Below are positions 55,372 through 64,000 of a DNA stretch of 64,000 nucleotides, one piece after another. Below the pieces are notes generated by a model. The model saw nothing but the letters and a program-made list of their open reading frames with translations. It was not told where the DNA came from and ran no database searches. Each line of letters opens with the position of its first letter. Position 1 is the stretch's first letter. Source of the DNA: Limnephilus marmoratus (taxonomy: Eukaryota; Arthropoda; Insecta; Trichoptera; Limnephilidae); assembly GCA_917880885.1 (NCBI GenBank), contig OU862913.1, positions 23,941,286 to 24,005,285 of the forward strand, given 5' to 3'. The position numbers and the translations under genes are program-made.

Positions 55372-55654
55372 TCCATCCATTGGTAGGGGTATATATGAAC
55401 GTCAGTTTAATCTCATATCAACTCCCCGAGCAAAGCCGGGTACCCCGGATAGTATGACTGTAAAATTATGTACCTAAACTGGAGAATAAAAATTATTAAG
55501 CAGGATGTTTTTTTTGCTTTACAGCTGGTAAAAAAATGATCACAAGCGAAAACGGGCCGAGAAGCGGAAGAGGGATTCAATTAAAAATTGCGCTGATTGT
55601 TGAATTGATGAATAAAAAACTAGTAAATATTGAATTGTTTGGCGGGCAGGAGAT

Positions 55655-55731
55655 AAGACGTAGCTCAGTGGACAAAGCAGTTGACCGGAAATCAGAAGGA
55701 AGCGGGTTCGAGTCCCGTCGGCGGCATGTAT
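55655..55731 (+). repeat. tRNA-like sequence (SINE head or tRNA pseudogene)
   Basis: A box GTAGCTCAGTGGACAAAGC and T arm CGGGTTCGAGTCCCG are good. The 3' TCGGCGG has no 7-bp partner on the 5' side, so not a functional tRNA. Confidence 0.5.
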
Positions 55732-55739
55732 CTTTTCTC

Positions 55740-56780
55740 GGGAGGTTTTTTCAATTTAGATGAGTGTTTCAGGCTAATAATTATTACCTATAATAAATTG
55801 TTACCCTTTGTGCTATGCATAAAAATGTTTTAAACATTAGTTTACCACCATATGTGTAGTGAATCGTGTGACGACATCAATCCTAAAGAGTTACTATGAG
55901 ATCGGGCAACTGCCGCCATTTTGAATTTCGGTGTTCGAAGTATTCTCCCCAGAGTAGCATTACTATTTTTTTGTCAGAATATTTTCAATAATAGAGATAA
56001 ACTAATAAGAGATACCTTTATTTTTGAAACATTATTTAGGCCTAATTAATGTTTCAATAAACACAACAACAAAATCTCTATAAACAGTATGTAAATAAAG
56101 AAATAAATAAATTAATACAATGGCTTGTGTCATACCTACATTCCCATACAATGACTTTACGGTGACGTCACGACACGATGAGCAGTGACATCACCACTAA
56201 ACATTTCAATAGTGCCAACTTGGCGGCTGGTTTCTACGACCCGATTAAAAATGGACTTTTTAATATTTTTTTTAAAACTCTGTGTTTAATATTATTTAAT
56301 AAAACTTATATATTCTGAATCAGCGTTTATTGGTCTGTATGAACATATTTTTTAAAAGCCATAATATTTTTCACTGGAGTTCCTAATTATCGTATTTCCT
56401 GATTTTACCAAATTCTGAGGAACGTTTGGTCCCCCAAGCCCAGTTTCTGTTTAGGGATTTTAACTTGATGGGTCGGTTGGTTGCTTCGGGGCTAGCTGGC
56501 CACCCCATCCCGCATTCGGGGGGTTAATGGGGGGAGGGGGTAGTTAGGCGCTGGTACCTACCCGACAGGGGAGGAGGTATGGAGCTACCTCTGGGCTACC
56601 CTTTTCAGAAGAAAGGCCTTTGTTTTTAGAGAGCCATTACTGACAGAATTTGGGAAAAGACGGAAGGAGAATAAGTATTTGGATTTTTAAAGTAAACAAG
56701 TGAATGTTCCGGCGTTGCCCAAGATTTTCGAAGTAAAACTTCTTTACGCACGCTCGACTTGGGGGGTAAGCTGGTGAATG
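55740..56780. other. unclassified, with a GC-rich block
   Basis: 56465-56620 is GC-rich (GGGGCTAGCTGGCCACCCCA, GGGGGGAGGGGGTAG) and unlike its flanks; possible LINE 5' UTR. No frame recognised. Confidence 0.35.
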
Positions 56781-56785
56781 CTTTA

Positions 56786-56885
56786 CGAAAAGTGGTGATT
56801 GTTACGAAAAGTGGTGACTGTTACGAAAAGTGTTGATTGTTACGAAAAATGTCATGCGAATGGTAATCGATGCGAACGGTGATCG
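56786..56885. repeat. 21-bp tandem repeat
   Basis: GTTACGAAAAGTGGTGATT repeated four to five times, then diverged GCGAACGGTGATCGATTG. Confidence 0.75.
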
Positions 56886-56944
56886 ATTGCTAAGTGAACG
56901 GTCGGGCCTTTACGCACGCTTGACTTGAGGAGCGATAAGGATAA

Positions 56945-57085
56945 GGATAGACACCCCAAGGTCATAGGTCACCCCAAGGTCGTAAGTCATCCCAAGGTCG
57001 TAGGTCACCCCAAGGTCGTAGGTCACCCCATGGTCATATTTCACCACAATGTCATATGTCACCCCTTGGTCATAGGTCACCCCGT
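56945..57085. repeat. 18-bp tandem repeat
   Basis: CCCAAGGTCGTAGGTCAC and variants, about eight copies. Confidence 0.85.
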
Positions 57086-57181
57086 TTGCTACGTTTGGTA
57101 ACTTTGCAGGGATACCTGGGTTCATTGGGCGAGGTTTGTCTTGTAGTTTTACTTCAGTCGTGTGGTCTAAAGCACACTCGT

Positions 57182-57420
57182 TTTTTTTACATTAGCTCCA
57201 CACAGGAGGCCCTGAGGAAAATAATTTCCCTTAGGGTCTATGTCATCTTAGGGGACGCTGTATGGTGTTTTTTTAATCAGTCTCTCGATCCGGCCCGCCA
57301 CGCAGCAGGTGGGCAGGCACATCGGTGCCAACACCTTGACAAACCTCCCCCTTGAACCTAAGCACCCCTGCTAAGTCACCAAACGTAGCGAACCATTTGT
57401 GATGACCTATGGCAGAGGTT
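57182..57420 (-). mobile_element. LINE-B-like 3' end
   Basis: T-rich end, ACACAGGAGGCCCTGAGGAA and its inverted half, then CTAAGTCACCAAACGTAGCG AACCA. Confidence 0.65.
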
Positions 57421-57454
57421 CGTTTATAGATTTTTACGGCCAAAAGTATTTTCG

Positions 57455-57648
57455 TTATTTGTTTTTGGGGTGTTACGCCGTGTTGCGCTACCTCCTTCTT
57501 TAGCCAACGTTTCGGGTAGCGTTGCATCAGTAAACAATTAGACATCTGCCGGATCTGCTCTGAAAATGGACACTGCAACGCTATCCGAAACGTTGGCTAA
57601 AGAAGGAGGTAGCTCAACACGGCATAACACCCCAAAACCAATAACGAA
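57455..57648. mobile_element. inverted-repeat element M5 related to Penelope-like 3' DNA
   Basis: ATTTTCGTTATTTGTTTTTG and CCTCCTTCTTTAGCCAACGT are mirrored at the right end. Both arms carry GAAACGTTGGCTAAAGAAGG as at 11563-11582, including hammerhead-like boxes. Confidence 0.75.
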
Positions 57649-57649
57649 A

Positions 57650-58190
57650 ATATGGAAGAGGTGTTGGTTATTCAATTAATGGTTTTTAAACATAGACAAA
57701 CATTGCATCATTATAGAGAGAGAATGTTGCTTGTGCAGTGATGGAGCACTCAATCAATCAACCGATTGTTTTCATCGTGTACGCGTATACTCTACCGCTA
57801 TGAATCTTGGGGGGGAGTGGGGTGCCTTATAACCAAAAAAAAAGTTTCTTGTGAAGAAATAAAGGGGAGAGTGGGGCAGTACGGATCTCTCAGCAATTTA
57901 CTCGGCCGCTTAGTAAGCGATTTTCTATTTTTGGCACTTTTTCCGTATTTACCCCTGTATTTTCTACGTTTGAAGTGTGTTCTTTAAGTCTTTAATCTCT
58001 ACTCTTCGAACGGTTTCCAGTCAAACGCCTGTTTTATACGTCTTCTCCTTTACGTCTTGTATTTTCCTTTATCTTTCCCTCCTTTTCGACTGTCCCGAAG
58101 AACAATATCGGATCTTTCCGTCAATTTCCACATACTGCCGTGACATCCATTGCATATATACTAAATTAGCTTTTATTAAACATATTAATA
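57650..58190. other. unclassified
   Basis: No gene or clear repeat seen. Confidence 0.35.
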
Positions 58191-58191
58191 A

Positions 58192-59230
58192 CTAGCTGGT
58201 CCTGGCATGCGTTGCTATGCCATTTAATAAAGTAATTGTTTCTCCCTGAGTGCCGTTCCCCTTCCGCCTCCCCTTCTTCTCCTGCGTCCTCTTCCCCTCT
58301 CACGTTCACTTCCACCTTCCTCTCCCCACTCCACTCCCCCCCCCCCCTTCCCCTGTCCCGAGAACCCCCCTCCCGAGTTCCCCTCCCCCTCCCAGGTCCC
58401 TCTGCCCCCTCCCTGATTCTCATCCCCCTCCCTGGTTCCCCTCCCCCATCTCTCCCTCCCTCCCTCCCGCTTTCCATAGCAATAGCCGCTTACTCGCGTG
58501 CCACCAATAGCATTTTTTTATACAAATTTGAATTGCATATTTGAATTTGAATGCCGTTGGCGCTAATAAACAAACTGTCAAAAAAAGCGAAGCTAGCAGT
58601 CCACAATGGAGTCCTGGTACCTACCCTGATGTATGGCAGTGAGACATGGAACTGGCAGAGGAAGGATGAAAGTAAACTGAATGCTGTTGAAATGAGATCC
58701 CTGAGACGTATGTGTGGTAAAACCATGTATGATCGTGTTAGATATGTGGATATCCGCAAAGAATATAAGGCTGATGTAAGTATAATGAGCAAAATTAAGA
58801 AAGGGACCCTTAGATGGTTTGGGCACGTAGAGCGAAAGTAGTGTAAAAAGAATATATGATGCAAATGTGAATGGTAGAAGAAGTCGGGGACGCCCGAGGA
58901 AGACATGGCACGATCAAGTGAATCAGATACTTGAGACGGGCCATGTCAAAAGTCAGAATAATAGAAGAGTATGTATGAGACAATGTATGAATGTGAGTGA
59001 GGCAAAGAGTGTGTGCCAAGACCGAGTTGTTTGGCGGTCCGTCCTCTCTGCCTACCCCTGCGGGGAAACGGCGTGATAGTTAGCTAGTTAGTTAGTCACC
59101 GGAAGTTTTATAAAAACCTTGTCCTGACAATAACGAACACACAAAAAAAAGAATTTTCCAATTTGGTGCAGTCGTTCGAAAGTTATGCGCTTAGCAACAC
59201 ATTCAGCGATTCATTTTTATATTATAGAAT
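58192..59230 (-). mobile_element. Helitron family A with nested LINE-C
   Basis: CTAG at 58192-58195, GGCATGCGTTGCTATGCC hairpin, pyrimidine tract 58255-58480; 5' part at 59098-59230 (AATTTGGTGCAGTCGTTCGA). Split by LINE-C. Confidence 0.75.
58540..59095 (+). pseudogene. LINE-C: RT C-terminal fragment
   Basis: Reads [60 protein letters not shown] and [12 protein letters not shown], a stop, then GRRSRGRPRKTWHDQVNQIL and CGETA stop. The 3' tail is GTTAGCTAGTTAGTTAGT. Best copy of the family in the window. Confidence 0.8.
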
Positions 59231-59239
59231 ATAACCAGT

Positions 59240-60140
59240 AAAGCTATGCAAATGTTGGGATTTATCCTACGACTTTCAAAGGATTTAAAAAAATTTAAAA
59301 CTGTCAAACTACTTTACACTTCTCTTGTCAGAAGCCAACTAGAATTTTACTCCACCATTTGGAATCCGTATTACAGTACCCCTAAAAATTCTCTTGAGCG
59401 TGTCCAACATAAATTCTTACGTAACATTAATTTTAAATTGGGAATATCCATTGAAAACATTAATTACTTCTCCCTGTTACACCTACTGGGACTATTAAAA
59501 GGGGATACATTAAAAGAAAGAAGAATTTTTTCCGACTTATTTTATTTATTTAAAATTGTTAATAACTTGTTGAACTCCCCTGAACTTCTTTCGTTAATAT
59601 CATAGTTAATATGTTTTCATGTATCGAGTAGATCAGTTCGTCACAAATTACCTTACCATTGTAACAATACAGGTTCTAATGCTGAATAATATTCCATAAT
59701 AAATCGCCTGCACTTGGTAATAAGTATATTGTCGATTATGTGATAAATATTGAAAGATTATCAACATACAAACATTATTTAACTAAAGCTGTTTTTCAGC
59801 GCTTCTCAGTTGGATTATAAATTATAATCAATATATATACTTTGAATATTTATATTCTTCATCAATGTTTACTTAGGAATTTTAAAATTTATTTTCATTA
59901 CGTACTTTACGTGGTAATTTCTTTACTTAAAAGCATCTGATACATGTAAACGAGATTTTCTTTATCTTCATATTTGTATTTATAATAGCTTACTATTTGT
60001 ACTTTTATGCTGTCACTTCAATGTGTACTTTTTATTTTTTTGTTACATGAATGTTTTTTTTTCCTTAACTGTGTGTATTTTGTAACCATTTCAAATTGTT
60101 GAATTCCTATGTAAAGGAGTTAATCGGCGTTAATTCATAA
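59240..60140 (+). pseudogene. LINE relic related to the 48229-50427 element
   Basis: 119 codons open: MQMLGFILRLSKDLKKFKTV, LLYTSLVRSQLEFYSTIWNP, HKFLRNINFKLGISIENINY. Very similar in order to the C-terminus of the open LINE (HKFLRHINFKLGIPIENINY). Frameshifts follow, then a 3' UTR. Confidence 0.8.
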
Positions 60141-60299
60141 TAAATAATTATGTAAAGACAAATCTCTTACTAAAGTCCAAAATTATTTAACGTCACACCC
60201 GATACCTGGAAATCGAAAAGTGTAAGTATTCTACTAGATGTTCGACTGTGTTACATTAAAAAGATCATCTTTACTAATGCGCGTAAAATAGGCTGTATA

Positions 60300-60655
60300 C
60301 AAGGTGTTAAGGGACGTACTTGACTTACTTTAACCAGTGATTTGGAGTAAAAAATGTAAACGAAATTTGGTTCTCCGGTGATATTTTTTATGTTTTTTTT
60401 TTTTTTTTTTTTTTTCCTACAAAAACATAAAAAAAATTGTAGGTGTTAGACAGTTGGAGGCAGGGTAAGGGGTTGGTCGGATTTTCGGCTGAGTGACCAG
60501 TGACGAAGTGCAGAAGAAAATTTTTTTTGTTTGATTTTTGAAAAAAAAGTTGCCAAAAAAGGTCACCGGAGACCAAAATTTCATTTACATTTTTTACTCC
60601 AAATAATGTCAGGAATCACTGGTTAAAGTAATTCAAGTACGTCCCTTAAAACCCT
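60300..60655. mobile_element. MITE family M2
   Basis: GGTGTTAAGGGACGTACTTG ... CAAGTACGTCCCTTAAAACC, with TATA on both sides. Confidence 0.75.
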
Positions 60656-60696
60656 GTATAATGGAAAGCTCTGGCGTCATGAAATTATAAATATTA

Positions 60697-60800
60697 ATCC
60701 TACTAATATTATAAAGGCGAAAGTTTGTATGAATTTATGTTTGATACTCTTTCACGCAAAAACTGCTGAATGGATTTTAAAAATTCTTTAACTAATAGAA
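60697..60800 (+). mobile_element. Helitron family C 5' end
   Basis: TCCTACTAATATTATAAAGG CGAAAG after A; the 3' end was not located. Confidence 0.6.
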
Positions 60801-60859
60801 AGCTACATTATTTGCGAGATCTATAGGCTATATATATATATATTGGTAAGCTCTGGCGT

Positions 60860-61440
60860 TATGAATAATCTCTGGCCTTATGAAATTATTTATCATTCGT
60901 TTTCTGTCCCCAACAAAATTGATTTATTGCAAACGTCAGAAAAAAAGCAAACCAATTGTCGCCTTGGAAACGATTTTTTTTAAAATTAGGCAATTAACCC
61001 TAAAAAGAGTGCTTTGTTGGCGTCGTATTTAATAACTATCTCTAAAAATGAATCACCGAAATTTATAGTCTGTCAAAAAAGAGTAGAAAATATATGAGGG
61101 CGCCACTGTTGATCAAATGGCAATACTAAACACATAACCCATGGTGTTAAAGTAAAGCAGTGTAACCTACATTTTTATAAAAAATTAAAAAGACATAATA
61201 GTGGAAAAATATTTTTTCATTGCAGTATAGATACCCGCCGATCTCAAAATTAGAATTGCATATAGTTATATTATTATTATACCTTTGCAATTTTGTGTTA
61301 ATATAATGAAGAATAACTATAACGTAATGAAATATAAAGCACAGTTTAGGAATTGCTCACATTTATTTAATACTAGATAAAGTACCTAGCGTTGCCTGGG
61401 CTTTAGATTATGTCTCTAATTTTGGATCTGAATATATTAA
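60860..61440. other. unclassified
   Basis: GGCGTCGTATTTAATAACTA at 61019 matches 39560-39580 inverted, so part is repeat. No gene seen. Confidence 0.35.
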
Positions 61441-61449
61441 CTCATTCAG

Positions 61450-61655
61450 ATCTATGGCACGACCAAGTGAATCAGATACTTGAGTCGGGCCATGCCAAGA
61501 GTCAGAATAATAGAAGAGAATGTATGAGACATTGTATGAATGTAAACGAGGCAAGGAATGTGTGCCAAGACCGGGATGTTTGGCGGTCCGTCCTCTCTGC
61601 CTACCCCTGCGGGGAAACGGCGTGATGGTTAGTTAGTTAGTTAGTTCAGATCTAA
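61450..61655 (+). pseudogene. LINE-C 3' end
   Basis: Reads LWHDQVNQILESGHAKSQNN, VNEARNVCQDRDVWRSVLSA and YPCGETA stop, then GTTAGTTAGTTAGTTAG. Confidence 0.8.
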
Positions 61656-61929
61656 AAGTAGTGTTACTAAACTCACCATTAGTGATTCTTCCTTTCTATC
61701 TATCGTTAAATTCAAATATATGTTAAATTAAATTAAAGCAAATTGCTTTATAAATCACCTTTTAATCAATTTTATGTCATGAAGAAAAATGTTTTTTAAA
61801 ATGTGGCTTACTGTGTTTTGCACATTCAGTGTCATTGCACTTCAAAAAAATATTTGACAGTTAAATTGGTGTTGCCAGTCTAAAAATTTAGTAGTTCAAG
61901 TTTTTATATTTTCTACTCTATTTTGACAG

Positions 61930-62569
61930 ACTATATGTATGCGCCTAAACCCGAACGACTGCACCAAATTGGATAATTCTTTTTTTTTGTTCGTTATTTT
62001 GTATAAAACTACCGTTGAGTTCTAGCATTATGAAATTTGTATAAAAAATTGTAATAGGAGGCACAGGTGGTGGAGGGAAGGGGGTTGATGCGGGGAGTGG
62101 TGGGGGAGACGGAATGTGGAGGGGTAGGGGGTGAGAGGAGTGGTGAGTGGAGGGATAGGGGGAGGGGGTTGATGGGGAGAGTGGAGTGGAGAGAGGGAAG
62201 GTGAAGGAGGCGGAGTGGGGTGGGAGAAGTGGAAGCGAAGGAAGGGGAAGAAGGTGGGGTGGAGGAATGGTGGGGGGAGGTGGAGTGGGGAGGGCTGTGG
62301 GGTGGGGGAGGGGTCGGTGGAGAAGGAGGGGGGAGGGAGAGGTCGGTTGATGGATGAGTGGTGTGGGGAGAGGGAAGGTGGAGGGGGGAGGAGTGGGGAG
62401 AGGGATGGGTGGAGGACAAGGGAGGAGGGGGTTGATGAAGGGAGTGGAATGGAGGGAGGGGTGGGTGGAGGAGGAGGGGGGTTGATGAGGGGAGTGGAGT
62501 GGGGAGAGGGAAGGTGGAGGAGGTGGAGTAGGAAAACCCTAATACCATGCGAGCAATGGAAAAAGCTAG
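61930..62569 (+). mobile_element. Helitron, chimeric A body / C 3' end
   Basis: CCGAACGACTGCACCAAATT GGATAA is family A; the 3' end CATGCGAGCAATGGAAAAAG CTAG then T is family C. The middle is a long G-rich purine tract. Confidence 0.65.
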
Positions 62570-62629
62570 TGTATTATATTTATTATAATATTATTGTTCC
62601 TTACAAAAGCGAGTTATTGATAAGGTCAT

Positions 62630-62735
62630 TGGTCTCTTCAAGACCAATGTTCACTCCTTCCACGCATCATCTTAGATGACCGAGGGAAATTATTTTCCGC
62701 AGGGCCTCCTGTGTGGAGTTAATGTAAAAAAAAAC
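62630..62735 (+). mobile_element. LINE-B 3' tail
   Basis: GGTCTCTTCAAGACCAATGT TCACTCC, then hairpin remnants, CCTCCTGTGTGGAGTTAATG and an A run. Confidence 0.65.
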
Positions 62736-62838
62736 TTTTATCAACATAAGTATAATTGCGTTTATTTAGGACACCCTGACACGCCCCCAACACACTTCTA
62801 GGATTTATTTATTTGTATTGCCATAAATAACATCAAAA

Positions 62839-63030
62839 ATGGCGGCGATGGAAGCAAAATGGCGACAGCTATCTGTCAAATGTATTATTTATGCATTAAG
62901 ATACGCTAATGAGGTGGAAGTAACAATTGAAGAATTTGGGGCGAACACAGTAAATGTCACAAATAGATTATTAAACAGAAAATATAAAAATGATTTACCA
63001 TTTTATGCTATTAGGCGGAGGAGGATGTGA
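62839..63030 (+). CDS. unrecognised 63-codon frame
   Basis: I do not recognise this frame. It begins MAAMEAKWRQLSVKCIIYAL in a good start context (AAAATGG) and ends in a basic RRRRM. No signal peptide, membrane segment or repeat. No splice sites or promoter support it; it may be chance or a TE scrap. Confidence 0.15.
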   Translation: MAAMEAKWRQLSVKCIIYALRYANEVEVTIEEFGANTVNVTNRLLNRKYKNDLPFYAIRRRRM

Positions 63031-63126
63031 CTCCCCAAAAACAAGGAGAAAGACACAAGTATTCAAACACAAAATGTATATTTACAAAAACTTTAATTTT
63101 AATGTTGCTAATTTGTAAATTAGACT

Positions 63127-63345
63127 ACCGAGTTACCGGCATGCGTTGCAATGCCACTTAAGGCGATCCAATAGTTCAGGAAAAAATCTAAATTGGAATT
63201 CACGCCCTTTATGGGAGGAGTTTAAAAATACTTGAGAAAAAGCTTTTGGAAAGGTTGGAAAAGGTATTTGAGAAAATTTTTTTACAGGTTGATTTCGTGA
63301 AGGCCTGTAAAAAATATAAATTCCTGTTTTACGCATTGTTTATTG
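63127..63345 (-). mobile_element. Helitron family A-like end
   Basis: TTACCGGCATGCGTTGCAAT GCCACTTAAGG resembles the family A hairpin; the CTAG is lost. Confidence 0.45.
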
Positions 63346-63894
63346 TAAGAAAACTGTAATTTAAAATTGATTCCACGAAACTAAGCGACGTGGAGTAACA
63401 CGACTGTCTCCGGCGCCGGTTGGGGCCTCACTGAAACGAAAAAGGTGTTGCCCAGTGCACGGTTCTTGTGCCCAAGCCATAAGGGTCACTTCAAGAATCC
63501 AAATTCGTAGAGTGCGGGCCGTATTGATTGATGTCAAAAATAAAAAAGAGAAAATGCGTATTTTATTTTATTTTGTGAAGTTCGGGCGTAAATATCATTT
63601 TTTTTGCGATTATTATAAAAGAAACTAAATTTTCCACATTATACAATAAAACGAAATCCGAAAAGGGGTTTATAAATAGGAGAGTTTGGACTTGAAAGTG
63701 TTTTTTATAGACCTTATAATTTATTTTTTTAAAGGCTTATTAAAAGACTTATTAAAAAAATGACCGACATTTTTAAGGGCCAAGGTATGTTCTACACGTA
63801 GTATTTAATTGAAGCATCTATAATACTTCTAAGCGATCAAATTTTCAAAACAAAAACATGTGATTTTGTATGATTTTTCATTATTTAGTATGGC

Positions 63895-64000
63895 TTCATC
63901 ATTCATAAAGAAATTGTTTCTCCCTGCGTTTCCCATTCGTCCCATTCCGCTTCCGCCTCCCCTCCCCTCACGCGTTCACACTCCGCCTTTTCCGCGTTCC
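63895..64000 (-). mobile_element. Helitron family A internal pyrimidine tract, cut by window end
   Basis: AAGAAATTGTTTCTCCCTGC and CTTCCGCCTCCCCTCCCC as in 33375-33440. Confidence 0.6.

Larger units (their letters stand above)
54131..55452 (+). mobile_element. Helitron-like element with HSE array, copy 2, containing E4
   Basis: ATTATAAAAGAAGG at the left and GCAAAGCCGGGTACCCCGGA TAG then T at the right; final CTAG is ATAG. Interrupted by E4 (54168-55059). Collinear with 18266-18745. Confidence 0.75.

Noticed and set aside
55655..55731. Functional tRNA gene
   Set aside because: No 5' partner for the 3' acceptor half.

Overview
This window looks like a TE-rich chunk of an insect nuclear genome. 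Overall it is AT-rich and gene-poor, with intron-bearing coding sequence, TTAGG-type (CCTAA) pentamer repeats, tRNA-derived SINEs, many 5'-truncated non-LTR retrotransposons, Helitrons and MITEs. I cannot assign the order from sequence alone; Lepidoptera or another TTAGG-telomere insect order would fit. Nothing prokaryotic or CRISPR-like is present.

The only conserved host gene I can support is slit, the secreted axon-guidance ligand of Robo receptors. It lies on the minus strand. Eleven exons are readable from 30375 down to 1121 and spell, in order, the last two plain repeats plus the final repeat and cap of LRR domain 1 (30232-30375, 20630-20871), the whole of LRR domain 2 (16843-16978, 14665-14808, 14039-14110, 11892-11963, 11630-11701, 10389-10552) and the start of LRR domain 3 (5187-5331, 3644-3862, 1121-1192). 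They total 1482 nt (494 codons) with fully compatible splice phases. The 5' exons (signal peptide, LRRNT1, first repeats) are not found in 30376-64000, and the 3' exons (LRRCT3, LRR domain 4, EGF, LamG, cysteine knot) lie beyond the left edge.

Everything else is intronic or upstream repetitive DNA. 1-10 kb: LINE relics, a long MITE, a Helitron and a 4.3-kb foldback structure. 10-20 kb: a Penelope-like relic with a hammerhead-like motif, SINEs, LINE relics, a minisatellite grown out of a slit splice junction, a Helitron and a second Helitron-like element carrying a heat-shock-element array. 20-30 kb: a mariner and a MITE nested in a LINE, an 18-bp minisatellite, a tandem array of a reverse-transcriptase motif, two copies of a foldback family with target-site duplications, and a 28-copy 42-bp array of RNA polymerase III B boxes derived from a SINE. 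30-48 kb: LINE relics, Helitrons (one with a 435-bp CCCTCT expansion) and a SINE and a LINE that share a 3' tail. 48-64 kb: a 5'-truncated LINE with an open RT frame inserted in another LINE, a second HSE Helitron with a foldback element nested in it, short tandem repeats and more relics.

The most interesting features are mobile or repeat-borne regulatory-looking sequences: two mobile elements with about 170 bp of 5-bp-phased GAA/TTC units upstream of a TATA motif, the B-box array, and decoy splice donors next to a slit exon. I grouped repeats by hand; family letters (LINE-A to LINE-I, SINE-1 to -3, E, M) are labels for this window only.
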